A DNA stretch of 64,000 nt from Arthrobacter sp. Leaf337 (GCF_001423745.1 NZ_LMPC01000012.1:428166-492165), one strand, 5' to 3'; counted from the stretch's first letter, positions 36,442-46,263 are shown. Numbers and translations are program-made. The notes: a model not told the origin generated them from the letters alone.

Positions 36442-37125
36442 TCAGCCTGCGGCGACTTCCTCCTGCGACGGGCCGTCGGGCTCCGTCAGGTGGCGGAGGT
36501 GAAGTTCCTCGGCGGCCAGTTCGTACCAGGTGTGCGCGCCGAACGAAGGGCTCCGGGTGTCCAAGTGCCGGTACAGTGCGTCGGCCAGCTTTCCGAGGGC
36601 GTCGTCGGACAGTGCCCGGACCGTGGATGCGGGATCCAGGTTCCCCTCAAGGTATTCGGCGAGCTCCAGGCAGTCGATGGTGCGCTGTTCCCCGGCTGTT
36701 GCCAGGTTTTCGTCGATGCCCAAACCGGAAGTGGCGTCTGAATCCAGCAGGGCGTTGATTTCGCTGTCAAGGGTGGCCTCTTCGCCTCCTGCCAGCCCGG
36801 CATGTTCCAGGCAGATGGGGACTTCCGCGGGCTCGTCGAGAGTGAGGTGGAACGCGTCGGAGCCGGCCGCGCCGTGCCCGGAATTCGCGCCGCCCTCAAC
36901 CTTGCGTCCGGCGATGTGGCGCAGGTACATCAGGACCTCGGGATCCAGATGGGAAGCATTGTGGAGGTCCACTGTGATGTCCTGCTCCGGGGAGAGGCGC
37001 CGCCCGCGGCGCATGATGTGCAGCAGGACGGGATAGTTGGTCTGGGTCAGGCAGCCCGAGACTTCCAGGGTCACTCGTCCGGGATCAACGTCCACACGGA
37101 CCAGCACACGCAGTTTATGGTTCAA
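36442..37125 (-). CDS. Protein with an N-terminal STAS-like region
   Basis: About 227 aa if the TTG at 37125 is used (GGGAGAAG upstream); a longer form from the TTG at 37149 is possible. Residues 10-75 (VTLEVSGCLTQTNYPVLLHI and ITVDLHNASHLDPEVLMYLR) have STAS-like strand and helix order, but the usual DSSG is replaced by LDPEV, so the phospho-Ser is absent. The remaining 150 residues are acidic and helical (LDSEINALLDSDATSGLGID), ending in EELHLRHLTEPDGPSQEEVA. It lies 176 bases upstream of the GT2 operon, same strand. Function not recognised. Confidence 0.6.
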   Translation of the reverse strand: MNHKLRVLVRVDVDPGRVTLEVSGCLTQTNYPVLLHIMRRGRRLSPEQDITVDLHNASHLDPEVLMYLRHIAGRKVEGGANSGHGAAGSDAFHLTLDEPAEVPICLEHAGLAGGEEATLDSEINALLDSDATSGLGIDENLATAGEQRTIDCLELAEYLEGNLDPASTVRALSDDALGKLADALYRHLDTRSPSFGAHTWYELAAEELHLRHLTEPDGPSQEEVAAG

Positions 37126-37253
37126 GGCTTCTCCCACAGAGACATCCAAGAGCCAGCTTCATAACTCACCTAAACCATACGAAATAGTTGCCCGGGCCAC
37201 AAGCTGCCCTCCGTGCCGGGTCTTTCACTTCCCACCAGACCCAGACTTGGGGG

Positions 37254-37815
37254 ATGGACCAGATCACGCTGGACACATCCGTGGCCGAACAGCTGCAGGA
37301 TCTGGTCATCAGCAGCGAGGACGTCAACGGATTCCTTACGGAGCTCTGTGAGCTTTCAGCTGCCGCACTCTCGCGCATCCTCGGCCGGGACATTTCCTGC
37401 GCCGTGACACTGAGCCGGCACCACCGGACCACGACGGCGGCCTGGAGCAACCCTGAGGCCCGCCTTTTTGATGAGATCCAGCACAGCTTCGGCGAAGGCC
37501 CGTGCCTCCATGCGATGACGACCGGCACCACGGTGCTGGTCCGGGACACCCGCACTGACAGGCGCCGGCGTCGAGCGTGAGCGGTACTCCGAGTACGCTG
37601 AACTGTCCCAGCGAGGCGATGGCGTGGCCGTATTCCGGCCACCGGGTGACCTGGCCGCCGGCATCATCATGGGCCAGAACCGGTGTTCGCAGGCGGAAGC
37701 GATGGCCATCCTCACGAAGGCTTCCAGCGGCCGGAACCTGAAGCTTCGGGACGTGGCGGATAAGCTCGTGGCGTCGTTCGCGCCGGGGGCGCCGTCCACC
37801 CACTTCGACGACTAA
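37254..37815 (+). pseudogene. GAF-ANTAR regulator broken by an internal inversion and deletion
   Basis: Three pieces of one gene can be read. First, 37254-37559 (plus) encodes the GAF start MDQITLDTSVAEQLQDLV to CLHAMTTGTTVLVRDTRTD, then hits a stop at 37578. Second, bases 37561-37644 read on the minus strand encode 28 residues, RWPEYGHAIASLGQFSVLG and then VPLTLDAGA, which is exactly the expected next stretch of GAF. Third, 37645-37815 (plus, shifted frame) encodes an ANTAR domain, DLAAGIIMGQNRCSQAEAM to LRDVADKLVAS. About 50 residues between GAF and ANTAR are missing. An intact protein would be an RNA-binding antiterminator sensing a small ligand. Confidence 0.8.
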
Positions 37816-37851
37816 GCTTGCCCTCCCCGGGCGGGCCCGCAACAGGACGCG

Positions 37852-38208
37852 CTAGGACGCGGTCACTTCGTCCGTGGGCGGGTGCTCGGGCCAGTCGATG
37901 AACTGTTCGTAGGCGTCGTGCTTCTTCAGGTAGCCATAGATGAAGGGGCAGTGCGGGATGATCCGCTTCCCTGCGGACACCACGTCATCGAGGGCGAAAT
38001 GTGCCAGCACCTTTGCCAGCCCCTGTCCCTTGAAATCCGCCGCAGTGTCGGTGTGGATGAAGTCCACGTGCCCGGGTCTGTCGACGAAGCGCGACTCGAC
38101 CGCCAGCTTCCCGCCGACACGCAGTTCGTAGCGGTGCAGCTCATCATTCCGGATGGTCGTGACGTCCGGACTGAACGTGTCTTCGGTGGATACGGTGTTC
38201 TCCGTCAT
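37852..38208 (-). CDS. GNAT family N-acetyltransferase (YjdJ/COG2388 type)
   Basis: 118 aa from the ATG at 38208. Compact one-domain GNAT: YELRVGGKLAVESRFVDRP with VDFIHTDTAADFKGQGLAKV (acetyl-CoA loop variant KGQGLA) and PHCPFIYGYLKKH. It overlaps the acyltransferase stop (ATGA), so it follows it in an operon. Substrate unknown. Confidence 0.85.
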   Translation of the reverse strand: MTENTVSTEDTFSPDVTTIRNDELHRYELRVGGKLAVESRFVDRPGHVDFIHTDTAADFKGQGLAKVLAHFALDDVVSAGKRIIPHCPFIYGYLKKHDAYEQFIDWPEHPPTDEVTAS

Positions 38209-39545
38209 GGTTCGACATTGGCACTTAAAGGCGCTTGTGGCAATGGCCCGCTGCGGCCTCCCGGCGCGGGTGGACGCAGTGGAATCCGGCCGAGAAGGAG
38301 CACTGCCAGGGCGAAGCACGCCGCTCCCCCGCCCAGCAGGGCGAGCGTCAGCCCGTTGAGCGCGGCGTCGGCCACCGGTATATAAACGACGACGACGGCG
38401 GTCACCACCGCGGCGGGAGGCCGGCGGCGGGAGTGGACAGACGCCGTCGGACGTTCTTCCAGCCGCCCGAACACCGCCAGCACCGGGAGCAGGAGCGCGA
38501 TGATGCCCAGCAGGACCAGCGGACGCGACCACCACCATGCCGCGGTCCCCGCCAACGGCTTGGGGAAATCGGTGAGCAGGAGCAGCCCGGACATGGCTGC
38601 CAGCAGTGGCAGGTGCCACAGGTAAACGGTCATGGCGCGCCGTCCGGCCAGCCCCACCACCGCCCGCACCCATCGGGCCGAGGCCGCACCTGTGAGCATC
38701 GGCCGGGAGAGCTGGAGCGCCGCGGCCTGAGCCGTGCCAAGGAGCAGCAGGCAGAAATTGGGCGGGTTCAGGTTCACCAGCATGTTGCCGCGGTACAGCC
38801 CCAGGCCCGTCACCAGCCCCAGCACGAGGTTGCTGGCGATAATGACGCCCGCCAGCGTGGAGGCGCGGGGCTTCCCTCCGGGGGCATCGGCCAGCACGAA
38901 CCCCAGCTGCTGAACGGCGCACCACAGGAAGAGGATGTTGGCGTACGCCAGCAGCGGCAGGGCACCGCGGAAGCAGTCGACTGCAACTACCAGCGCGGCG
39001 AGGCCGGCCAGTGACAGCCAGGGTGCACGGTCATGGAGCGCGGCCAGCAGGGGGATGTTCAGCTGGGCGGCCAGATATGCGGCCAGGAACCAGAGCGGCA
39101 TCCCGGCGCCGGTGACGATCAGCTCCACCACCTGCGGTTCCACGCCGAACAGCCGTGCCGCCCACAGCCCGGCGAACATCACGGCCAGCAGGGCGGCGGC
39201 GGGCCGGATGAGGCGCAGCAGCCGGGCCTGGGCGAACTCCAGTCCGCCGCCGCCGCGGGCCTTGAGCCGCCGCCAGGACTGCAGCCCGGTGATGCCGCCG
39301 GCAACGAAGAAGAGCGGCATCACCATGAAGATCCAGATGATCGGCTCGAACCAGTCCTGCAGCGCGAGGGTGTTTTCGGTGGTTACCGTGCCGTCAGGGT
39401 GTAGCACGGGGCTGACCATCATGGTGTGTCCCACCACTACGAGGGCCAGGCAAAAGAAGCGGGCAAGGTCGATCACAGCGTCGCGGTCCGGTGCGGGCAT
39501 GACCTGCCCTGTGCCTGCCTGCTGCGGCTGCTGCGGAACACCCAT
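38205..39545 (-). CDS. Membrane acyltransferase family protein (OafA/OatA-like)
   Basis: 446 aa with about ten membrane helices. DAVIDLARFFCLALVVVGHT near the N-terminus holds the Arg/His motif of acyltransferase_3, and IWIFMVMPLFFVAGGITGLQ and RRAMTVYLWHLPLLAAMSGL are further conserved blocks. Such proteins transfer acyl groups to sugars or lipids. The C-terminus is Pro/Gly-rich and hydrophilic. It is coupled to the downstream GNAT by a four-base overlap. Confidence 0.8.
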   Translation of the reverse strand: MGVPQQPQQAGTGQVMPAPDRDAVIDLARFFCLALVVVGHTMMVSPVLHPDGTVTTENTLALQDWFEPIIWIFMVMPLFFVAGGITGLQSWRRLKARGGGGLEFAQARLLRLIRPAAALLAVMFAGLWAARLFGVEPQVVELIVTGAGMPLWFLAAYLAAQLNIPLLAALHDRAPWLSLAGLAALVVAVDCFRGALPLLAYANILFLWCAVQQLGFVLADAPGGKPRASTLAGVIIASNLVLGLVTGLGLYRGNMLVNLNPPNFCLLLLGTAQAAALQLSRPMLTGAASARWVRAVVGLAGRRAMTVYLWHLPLLAAMSGLLLLTDFPKPLAGTAAWWWSRPLVLLGIIALLLPVLAVFGRLEERPTASVHSRRRPPAAVVTAVVVVYIPVADAALNGLTLALLGGGAACFALAVLLLGRIPLRPPAPGGRSGPLPQAPLSANVEP

Positions 39546-39650
39546 TGCGCTCCCTACCGACGCGGAACGATTCCCTGCGTACTCTCCATTGTCCGCCGGG
39601 CGCCCGTCAAGGACCAGAAGCTGCCCTGCTCCGGCACCCGGTCAGCGGGC

Positions 39651-40043
39651 TTAGCCGAGCAGCAGCCCCAGGAGGCCGAGGACGACGGCGAGCAGCGGCG
39701 TCGTGCCTTGCATGGCGGCCGCGCGGAGGTACTTCCGGCCGGTCAGGGCGAGAACGGCGGCCGCCAGCAGCATGGACCCGCAGGACGCGAAGATGAGGGT
39801 CCAGCCGACCACCGGCTGGCCGAGGAGAACCGCGCCCGCGCCGATCAGGGCGCCGACGGCCAGGAACAGGTTGTAGAAGCCCTGGTTGTAGGCCAGCGGA
39901 CGGGTGGTCTCGGCGTCGGCCTGTGACGCGACCCCGAAGCGCTTCCAGGTGGCCGGCCGGGTCCAGGTGACGGACTCCATGGTGAAGATGTAGACGTGCA
40001 GCAGGGCCGCAACAAACGCGAAAACGAGGGAAGCCGGGATCAT
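39651..40043 (-). CDS. DUF1304 family membrane protein
   Basis: 130 aa with four membrane helices. LVFAFVAALLHVYIFTMESV with FGVASQADAETTRPLAYNQG and FYNLFLAVGALIGAGAVL match the DUF1304 (EamA-unrelated) family, whose role is unknown. TAGGAT lies 12 bases upstream of the ATG and could be the -10 of a leaderless or near-leaderless transcript. Confidence 0.8.
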   Translation of the reverse strand: MIPASLVFAFVAALLHVYIFTMESVTWTRPATWKRFGVASQADAETTRPLAYNQGFYNLFLAVGALIGAGAVLLGQPVVGWTLIFASCGSMLLAAAVLALTGRKYLRAAAMQGTTPLLAVVLGLLGLLLG

Positions 40044-40085
40044 GGCTCGATCCTAGCCTCCCCCGTTGGGAGTCTTGCTGTTCCG

Positions 40086-40982
40086 CTACTTGGTGAGGGT
40101 GGACAGGGCGCCGGCGGCGAAGTCCTTGGCCGAGGCGTTCCACATTCCGAGCAGTCCCTGGAGGTTCTCGCCGTCGGCACGGTGCGGACCGGTTTCGGCT
40201 TCCAGCGTGGCCAGCACGCCGGTGCGGAGTTCGGTGTTGAAGTTCACCTTGCCCACGTTCATGGCGGCGGCCTTGACCAGCTCTTCGGCCGGGATGCCGG
40301 AGGCGCCGTGCAGCACCAGCGGAATGTGGGTGCGCACTGCGATGTCCTGCAGCACGTCCCACCGCAGTTGCGGCTCCCCCTTGTACTTGCCGTGCACATT
40401 GCCAACGGCCACTGCCAGCAGCTGGGCGCCGGTGCGGGCTACGAAGTCCTCCACCTGGGCAGAGTCGGTCAGCCCGGCGGTGCCGGCTCCTGTGGCGTCG
40501 CCGGCGCCGTCCGTCAACGGGCCGGTTGCGTCGGCACCGAAGGCGCGGTCCTCGTCGCCGGCCAGGCCGCCCAGTTCCGCTTCAATCACGACGTCGGCGT
40601 GGCCTTGCGCGGCCAGCACGGCGCGCGCCTCGCGGACAAGCGCAATGTTGTCCTCGTAGGGCAACGACGAACCGTCGGCGAGGACCGAGTCCGCCCCCGC
40701 TGCGACGGCGTCGGCGATCACCCGAAGATCGGAGGCGTGGTCCAGCTGCACGGCAATCGGAACGCCGGCAGAGTCGGCCAGGCCGCGGAGCGCGCTGATA
40801 AGGCGCAGCCCGTTGGGGGTGCCGGCGGTCTTGGGAGCAACCAGCAGGATGGCTCCGCGGCCGGCCTCTTCCGCAGCCTCCACCACGGCCAGGGCAGTGG
40901 TGAAGTCGTAGCAGGTGAAGGCCGGGACAGCGGCGCCCTGCTGCAGGGCCGAACCCACCAGGTGGTCGAGTCGGGCACGCAT
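40086..40982 (-). CDS. Class II aldolase of the fructose-bisphosphate aldolase family
   Basis: 298 aa from the ATG at 40982, which overlaps the permease stop by one base. Zn ligands are seen in IAVQLDHASD, GNVHGKYKG and LVLHGASGIPAEE; the active-site Asp is the one in LDHASD; GKVNFNTELRTGVLA is the phosphate-binding end. A 25-residue Gly/Ala/Thr/Asp insertion (TGPLTDGAGDATGAGTAG) is unusual. In this cluster it is likely to cleave a phosphorylated sugar acid or ketose rather than serve glycolysis (inference). Confidence 0.82.
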   Translation of the reverse strand: MRARLDHLVGSALQQGAAVPAFTCYDFTTALAVVEAAEEAGRGAILLVAPKTAGTPNGLRLISALRGLADSAGVPIAVQLDHASDLRVIADAVAAGADSVLADGSSLPYEDNIALVREARAVLAAQGHADVVIEAELGGLAGDEDRAFGADATGPLTDGAGDATGAGTAGLTDSAQVEDFVARTGAQLLAVAVGNVHGKYKGEPQLRWDVLQDIAVRTHIPLVLHGASGIPAEELVKAAAMNVGKVNFNTELRTGVLATLEAETGPHRADGENLQGLLGMWNASAKDFAAGALSTLTK

Positions 40983-42448
40983 CAGGCGCTCAGGCCTCCC
41001 ACCAGGATCCAGGCGACAAAGGTCAGGGCGAAGCCGGCCAGGCCCAGGATGGTGGTGAGGACGGTCCACGTGCGGAGGCCGTCGGATACGGTGAGTCCGT
41101 AGTACCGCACCACGGTCCAGAAGCCGGCGTCGGTCACGTGGGACAGGCCCAGGGAGCCGAAGCCGATCGCGATGACCAGCACGGCGATCTGGGCGGGCGA
41201 GTAGCCGCCTTCAGCCACGGCCGAGGTGAGCAGGCCGGCAGTGGTGACGATGGCCACCGTTGCGGAGCCCTGCGCTGCACGGAGCGCCAGGGAAATGATG
41301 AAGCCGAGGACGATCAGCGGCAGGCCGAGGTGGTCCAGGGTCTGCGAGAGTGCCGCGCCGATGCCGGAGGTGCGCAGCACCTCGCCGAACACGCCGCCGG
41401 CGGCAACAACCATCAGGATGGAGGCGATGGGAGGCAGTGCGCCTTCGAAGATTTCGCCGGTTTCGCGCAGCGACCAGTTGCGGCGGACCGCCAGCAGGAA
41501 GAACGACAGGCCAACGGCCACGAGCAGTGCAAGGAACGGGTTGCCGACGAACGCGGCCACGCCGTACCAGAAGTTGTCCTTGCTGATGGTCAGGGTGCCC
41601 ACGGTGCCGAGGAGGATCTGGACGATGGGTGCGGCGATGAGGAAGATGATCAGGCCGGGGCGCGGCGGGGCAACAGCCTGGGCTCCGGGGCCGTCGTGGC
41701 CCACGTGCACCAGGGAAGCGGAACCGAACTCGTCAACCTGTGCTTTGACGCTGGGGAGGAGTTCGTATTCCTTGCGGTTCATGATGCTGGCAACCCAGTA
41801 GGACAGGAAGCCGAGCGGGATGCAGATGAGCAGGGAGATCAGCGTGATGAGCCCGATGTCGGCTCCGAAGACACCTGCCCCGGCGACGATGCCCGGGTGC
41901 GGCGGCACGGCGACGTGGATGGACAGCATGATGCCGGCCATGGGCAGGCCGAACTTCACCGGGTGGACCTTGGCGATCTTGGAGAACGCGTAGACGATCG
42001 GCACCAGGACGATCACGCCGACCTCGAAGAACACCGGAATGGCCACCAGGAAGCCGACGGCGGTGAGCGCCACTGCCACGCGCTTGGCACCGAGCTTCTC
42101 GGTGAAGTGGGAGGCCAGCGACTGGACGCCGCCGGACACCTCGATCATCCGGCCCAGGATGGCGCCCAGGGCGATCAGCAGTGCCACTTTGCCCATGGTG
42201 CCGCCGACGCCGGTGGCTACGACGGTGAAGACGTCCTTCAACGGAATCTGCGACGCGACGGCCACCAGGATGCTGACCGTCAGCAGTGCCACGAAGGCCT
42301 GGATCTTGAAGCGGATGATCATGACCAGCAGGAGTGCGATGCCGAGAGCGGCGATGGTCAGCAGCAGTGGAGTGCCCAGCTCCACGGCCGGCTTGATGGC
42401 GGGGGCATCAGCGGCCCGCACCATCAATGAGTTCATCAGGGGGTTCAT
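40982..42448 (-). CDS. GntP family sugar-acid permease
   Basis: 488 aa with about 12-14 helices. GVGGTMGKVALLIALGAILG and AGIMLSIHVAVPPHPGIVAG are typical of the GntP gluconate:H+ symporter family, whose members also import threonate, erythronate and related acids. It lies upstream of the aldolase and downstream of the dehydrogenase on the same strand, so it probably imports the cluster's substrate. Confidence 0.88.
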   Translation of the reverse strand: MNPLMNSLMVRAADAPAIKPAVELGTPLLLTIAALGIALLLVMIIRFKIQAFVALLTVSILVAVASQIPLKDVFTVVATGVGGTMGKVALLIALGAILGRMIEVSGGVQSLASHFTEKLGAKRVAVALTAVGFLVAIPVFFEVGVIVLVPIVYAFSKIAKVHPVKFGLPMAGIMLSIHVAVPPHPGIVAGAGVFGADIGLITLISLLICIPLGFLSYWVASIMNRKEYELLPSVKAQVDEFGSASLVHVGHDGPGAQAVAPPRPGLIIFLIAAPIVQILLGTVGTLTISKDNFWYGVAAFVGNPFLALLVAVGLSFFLLAVRRNWSLRETGEIFEGALPPIASILMVVAAGGVFGEVLRTSGIGAALSQTLDHLGLPLIVLGFIISLALRAAQGSATVAIVTTAGLLTSAVAEGGYSPAQIAVLVIAIGFGSLGLSHVTDAGFWTVVRYYGLTVSDGLRTWTVLTTILGLAGFALTFVAWILVGGLSA

Positions 42449-42543
42449 GGGGAATTGTCTCCTTTGACGTCGCCGGCAGCGCCTGGCGAGGTGGTTCGAC
42501 GACGACGGAGGGGGGACCGCCGTCGTCGGGCTTTAGGTGGGGA

Positions 42544-43443
42544 TTATGCGGTGCGCTTCGTGGGGGCGACAACCCTGATGACGGCGGAGTCGTCGGCCGC
42601 GGCGAGGCCCTGGGCCTGGCCCAGGAGGTAGAGCTGCTCGGCTGCAGCGGCAACGGGGGCGGCCAGGCCGGCGGCACGGGTGGCCTTGCCCACGATGCCC
42701 ATGTCCTTGACGAAGATGTCCAGGCGGCTGAGCACCTCGGCACCTTCCTCGTTGTAGGCCTCGAGGATGCGCGGGCCGCGGTTGGAGAGCATGAAGGACC
42801 CCGCTGCACCGGCTTCGAGGGCCTTGAGGGTCTTTTCCTGGTCCAGGCCGAGGGCGTCGGCCAGGGCCAGGGCTTCGGCGGCAGCTGCGATGTGGACGCC
42901 GCAGAGCAGCTGGTTGACAGTCTTGAGCGCCTGGCCGTCGCCGGGCTTGTCGCCCACCACGGTGAGGGTGGAGGCCAGCAGTTCCAGGGCCGGGCGGGCC
43001 TTTTCCTGGGCTTCGGGCGAGGCGCCCACCACGATTAGGAGGTCGCCTTCGCCGGCGCGCTTCGGGCCGCCGGAAAGCGGCGCATCGACGAGCTCGACGC
43101 CGTATTCGGCCAGTCGGTCAACGGTGGCCGGGATGGCCTCGGTGCCCACGGTGCTGCCGAGGATCACGACGGCGCCCGGCTTGAGTACGGAGGCCACGCC
43201 GTTCTCGCCGAAGAGGACATCGTTGAGCTGCTCGCCGTTGCGCACGGCCAGGAGGAGCGCGTCGGCGCCCTCGGAGGCTTCGCGGGCGGAATCGAACGTG
43301 CGGATCCCGGCTTCCGCGGCGAGCTTCAGGCGCGGCTCGGCGATGTCGAAGCCGTGGACGGTGAGCTGGCTGGCCAGGCGGGTGGCCATGGGCAGGCCCA
43401 TGGCGCCGAGGCCCAGGACGGTGATGGTGTAGCTGCTGGTCAT
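42544..43443 (-). CDS. NAD-dependent hydroxyacid dehydrogenase (3-hydroxyisobutyrate dehydrogenase family, LtnD-like)
   Basis: 299 aa from the ATG at 43443, with GGAGAACACC upstream; an ATG at 43455 is in frame and gives four extra residues. Rossmann motif VLGLGAMGLPMATRLA, substrate motif VDAPLSGGPKRAGEGDL and catalytic Lys in KTVNQLLCGVHIAAAAEA. Homologues oxidise L-threonate or D-erythronate at C2. The kinase of the same pathway follows upstream. It should produce a 2-keto (or 3-keto) four-carbon acid. Confidence 0.87.
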   Translation of the reverse strand: MTSSYTITVLGLGAMGLPMATRLASQLTVHGFDIAEPRLKLAAEAGIRTFDSAREASEGADALLLAVRNGEQLNDVLFGENGVASVLKPGAVVILGSTVGTEAIPATVDRLAEYGVELVDAPLSGGPKRAGEGDLLIVVGASPEAQEKARPALELLASTLTVVGDKPGDGQALKTVNQLLCGVHIAAAAEALALADALGLDQEKTLKALEAGAAGSFMLSNRGPRILEAYNEEGAEVLSRLDIFVKDMGIVGKATRAAGLAAPVAAAAEQLYLLGQAQGLAAADDSAVIRVVAPTKRTA

Positions 43444-43472
43444 GGTGTTCTCCATTGAAATTATGTCGGGAT

Positions 43473-44984
43473 TCAGAAGGTGTTGCTGAGCTTGCGCGTG
43501 ACGTCGGCGAGGGACTGGTCGTCTCCCACGTTGCCGGCGAAGACGATGTACGGGATGCCCTTGGCGGGGCCGTCCACCGGCTCCCACAGGCTGACGATGC
43601 CCGGGAGCATGGGCCCGCGGACGATCGCGTGGCGGATTTCCAGGCCGTGCGCGGCGACGTCCGAGGACGTAATGCCGCCCTTCGCGATCACAAAGCGCGG
43701 CGGGAACGTCTTGAGCGTGCGGTTGACGACGGCCACAACGGCGGCAGACACGGTGCGTGCAATCCGCAGGCTTTCGGCGGCGTCGTCGGTCTTGATCAGG
43801 AGGCGGCTGGTGTGCACGATGACATCGCCGGTGCGCAGCGACTCCACCACCGTGTCCACTGTTTCGTCCAGGTAGCTGGCAGCGCTATCGCCAAGCAGCT
43901 TCTCGACGTCGATCTCCACGATGCGTGCCGCGCTGTGCTGCTCGGTGAGTGCCTTGAGCTGGCGGGTGGTGACACCGACGTGGGAGCCCACCACGATGAG
44001 CCCGCCGGCTTCCGACGGCGTATTGCCGGCGTAGGCCTCTTCACCGCTGAGCTGGGCGCGGATTTCCTGGCCGATGCGGCCACGGACGAAGGGAGGCCCC
44101 ACGCGGTACAGGAGCTTCTTGCCGCGGCGTTCTGCTTCTTCCAGGCCGAGGGCCAGGGCGCGGAAGTCATTCTCGGTGACGATGTCGGCCACAATCGGCG
44201 TGGAATCGGTGGCGGATTCGATGGCGTCCGCGATGGCCTTGGCGGAGATGGCAGGGTCCGCGGCGGCAGCACCGGCACGGATGATATTGAGGTCCAGGAC
44301 AATCACGGAGTCAGCAGCGAACCGGCCCTTCGACTTCTCCTCGACATACTTGGCCATCTCGGAGTTGGCGAACCCGAAGCTTGCGTCCTTGGCGAATTCA
44401 GTCTCGGCCACGGGGGTGAGCATGCCGGCGTCTGCCCCGGTGCCGCGCATGTAGTGCACGCCGCCGATGGTGACGCGGCCGGCGTCGGGAAATGCCGGAA
44501 CGATCACTACGCCGTCGGTGGCCTCGCCGGTCTCGGCAGCTACGGTGGCGGCGATGACATCAGGTTCCAGCGGGTAGTGGCCGCGGAGGGTGGAGTCGCT
44601 GCGGCTGACGAAACCGAGGCGTAGCGCTTGTCCTTCGGCGGCGCCGGCTGTGTTCCCTGCTGCGGCCAGCGCGTTGCGGACGATTTCTTCGTTCCGTGCG
44701 GCGGCCTCGGCCGGGTCCAGGCTGCGGGTGTTGGTCAGGACGTAGACGGCGGACTTGAGGTTGTTCTCCCGAATGTGGGAGAAGGCCCAGGTGAAGTCGG
44801 CAACGTCCCAGCGGGTGAGCACGGGCAGGTCCGCAACGGACTGCGTGCCGGTGGGGTCGTCGTCGAGCACTACAAGCACGCGGGGGGAGGCTGCCGAAGA
44901 CGCCGCGACAGCGTCGGCAACCAGCTCAGCGGGAATCTGGACCTCGGCCGGGAAGGCTGCCAGTACATCTGCTTCAAGGGGCAT
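43473..44984 (-). CDS. Four-carbon acid sugar kinase family protein (DUF1537)
   Basis: 503 aa. N-terminal sugar-binding domain: VLVVLDDDPTGTQSVADLPV, then LTNTRSLDPAEAAARN and GFVSRSDSTLRGHYPLEPDV. C-terminal nucleotide-binding domain: GLIVVGSHVGVTTRQLKAL, then FVIAKGGITSSDVAAHGL and IVFAGNVGDDQSLADVTRKL. These are diagnostic of the OtnK/DtnK/LtnK family, which phosphorylates threonate, erythronate or the 2-keto derivative. It is the first gene of the minus-strand operon, behind a palindromic operator. GGAGTGC precedes the ATG. Confidence 0.9.
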   Translation of the reverse strand: MPLEADVLAAFPAEVQIPAELVADAVAASSAASPRVLVVLDDDPTGTQSVADLPVLTRWDVADFTWAFSHIRENNLKSAVYVLTNTRSLDPAEAAARNEEIVRNALAAAGNTAGAAEGQALRLGFVSRSDSTLRGHYPLEPDVIAATVAAETGEATDGVVIVPAFPDAGRVTIGGVHYMRGTGADAGMLTPVAETEFAKDASFGFANSEMAKYVEEKSKGRFAADSVIVLDLNIIRAGAAAADPAISAKAIADAIESATDSTPIVADIVTENDFRALALGLEEAERRGKKLLYRVGPPFVRGRIGQEIRAQLSGEEAYAGNTPSEAGGLIVVGSHVGVTTRQLKALTEQHSAARIVEIDVEKLLGDSAASYLDETVDTVVESLRTGDVIVHTSRLLIKTDDAAESLRIARTVSAAVVAVVNRTLKTFPPRFVIAKGGITSSDVAAHGLEIRHAIVRGPMLPGIVSLWEPVDGPAKGIPYIVFAGNVGDDQSLADVTRKLSNTF

Positions 44985-45032
44985 TTTGCACTCCGTTGTG
45001 TATGAAATCTCTGCTGCGGTTAGGTATTTGTA

Positions 45033-45047
45033 AGATGTCAGACATCT
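45033..45047. promoter_or_regulatory. GntR/FadR-type operator between the kinase and the regulator
   Basis: AGATGTC-A-GACATCT, a perfect palindrome of 15 bases with a central A, in the 152-base region between the divergent kinase and gntR genes. The TGTCAGACA core matches the FCD-type GntR consensus TNGTNNNACNA. It probably controls both genes. Confidence 0.82.
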
Positions 45048-45136
45048 AACATTTGAATGCTAGTGTGGCACAAGGCACAGGGACGCGCAAGTAGACTTGT
45101 CGGACAAATCGTCGCTCACCGCTGAACGGGGGAAAA

Positions 45137-46161
<1,025 letters not shown>

Positions 46162-46263
46162 CTAATGCAATAGGAATCACATCCGCTTACGGCCGCCGCG
46201 GCGCCTGCCGAAATGCGACCTTCGGCCCTGTTTTCGGGTCCCGGACGGGGTCACCATGGGAAC

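Noticed and set aside
37551..37653. Phase-variable invertible switch in the GAF-ANTAR gene
   Set aside because: No inverted repeats long enough for an invertase at the boundaries and no recombinase gene nearby; the linked deletion also argues for a one-time event.
37336..37842. 168-residue minus-strand frame over the GAF-ANTAR region
   Set aside because: Only its central 28 residues resemble GAF, because that block is inverted. The flanks are out-of-frame antisense of GAF and ANTAR.
42767..43432. 221-residue plus-strand frame over the dehydrogenase
   Set aside because: Ser/Arg/Pro-rich shadow of a strongly supported gene.
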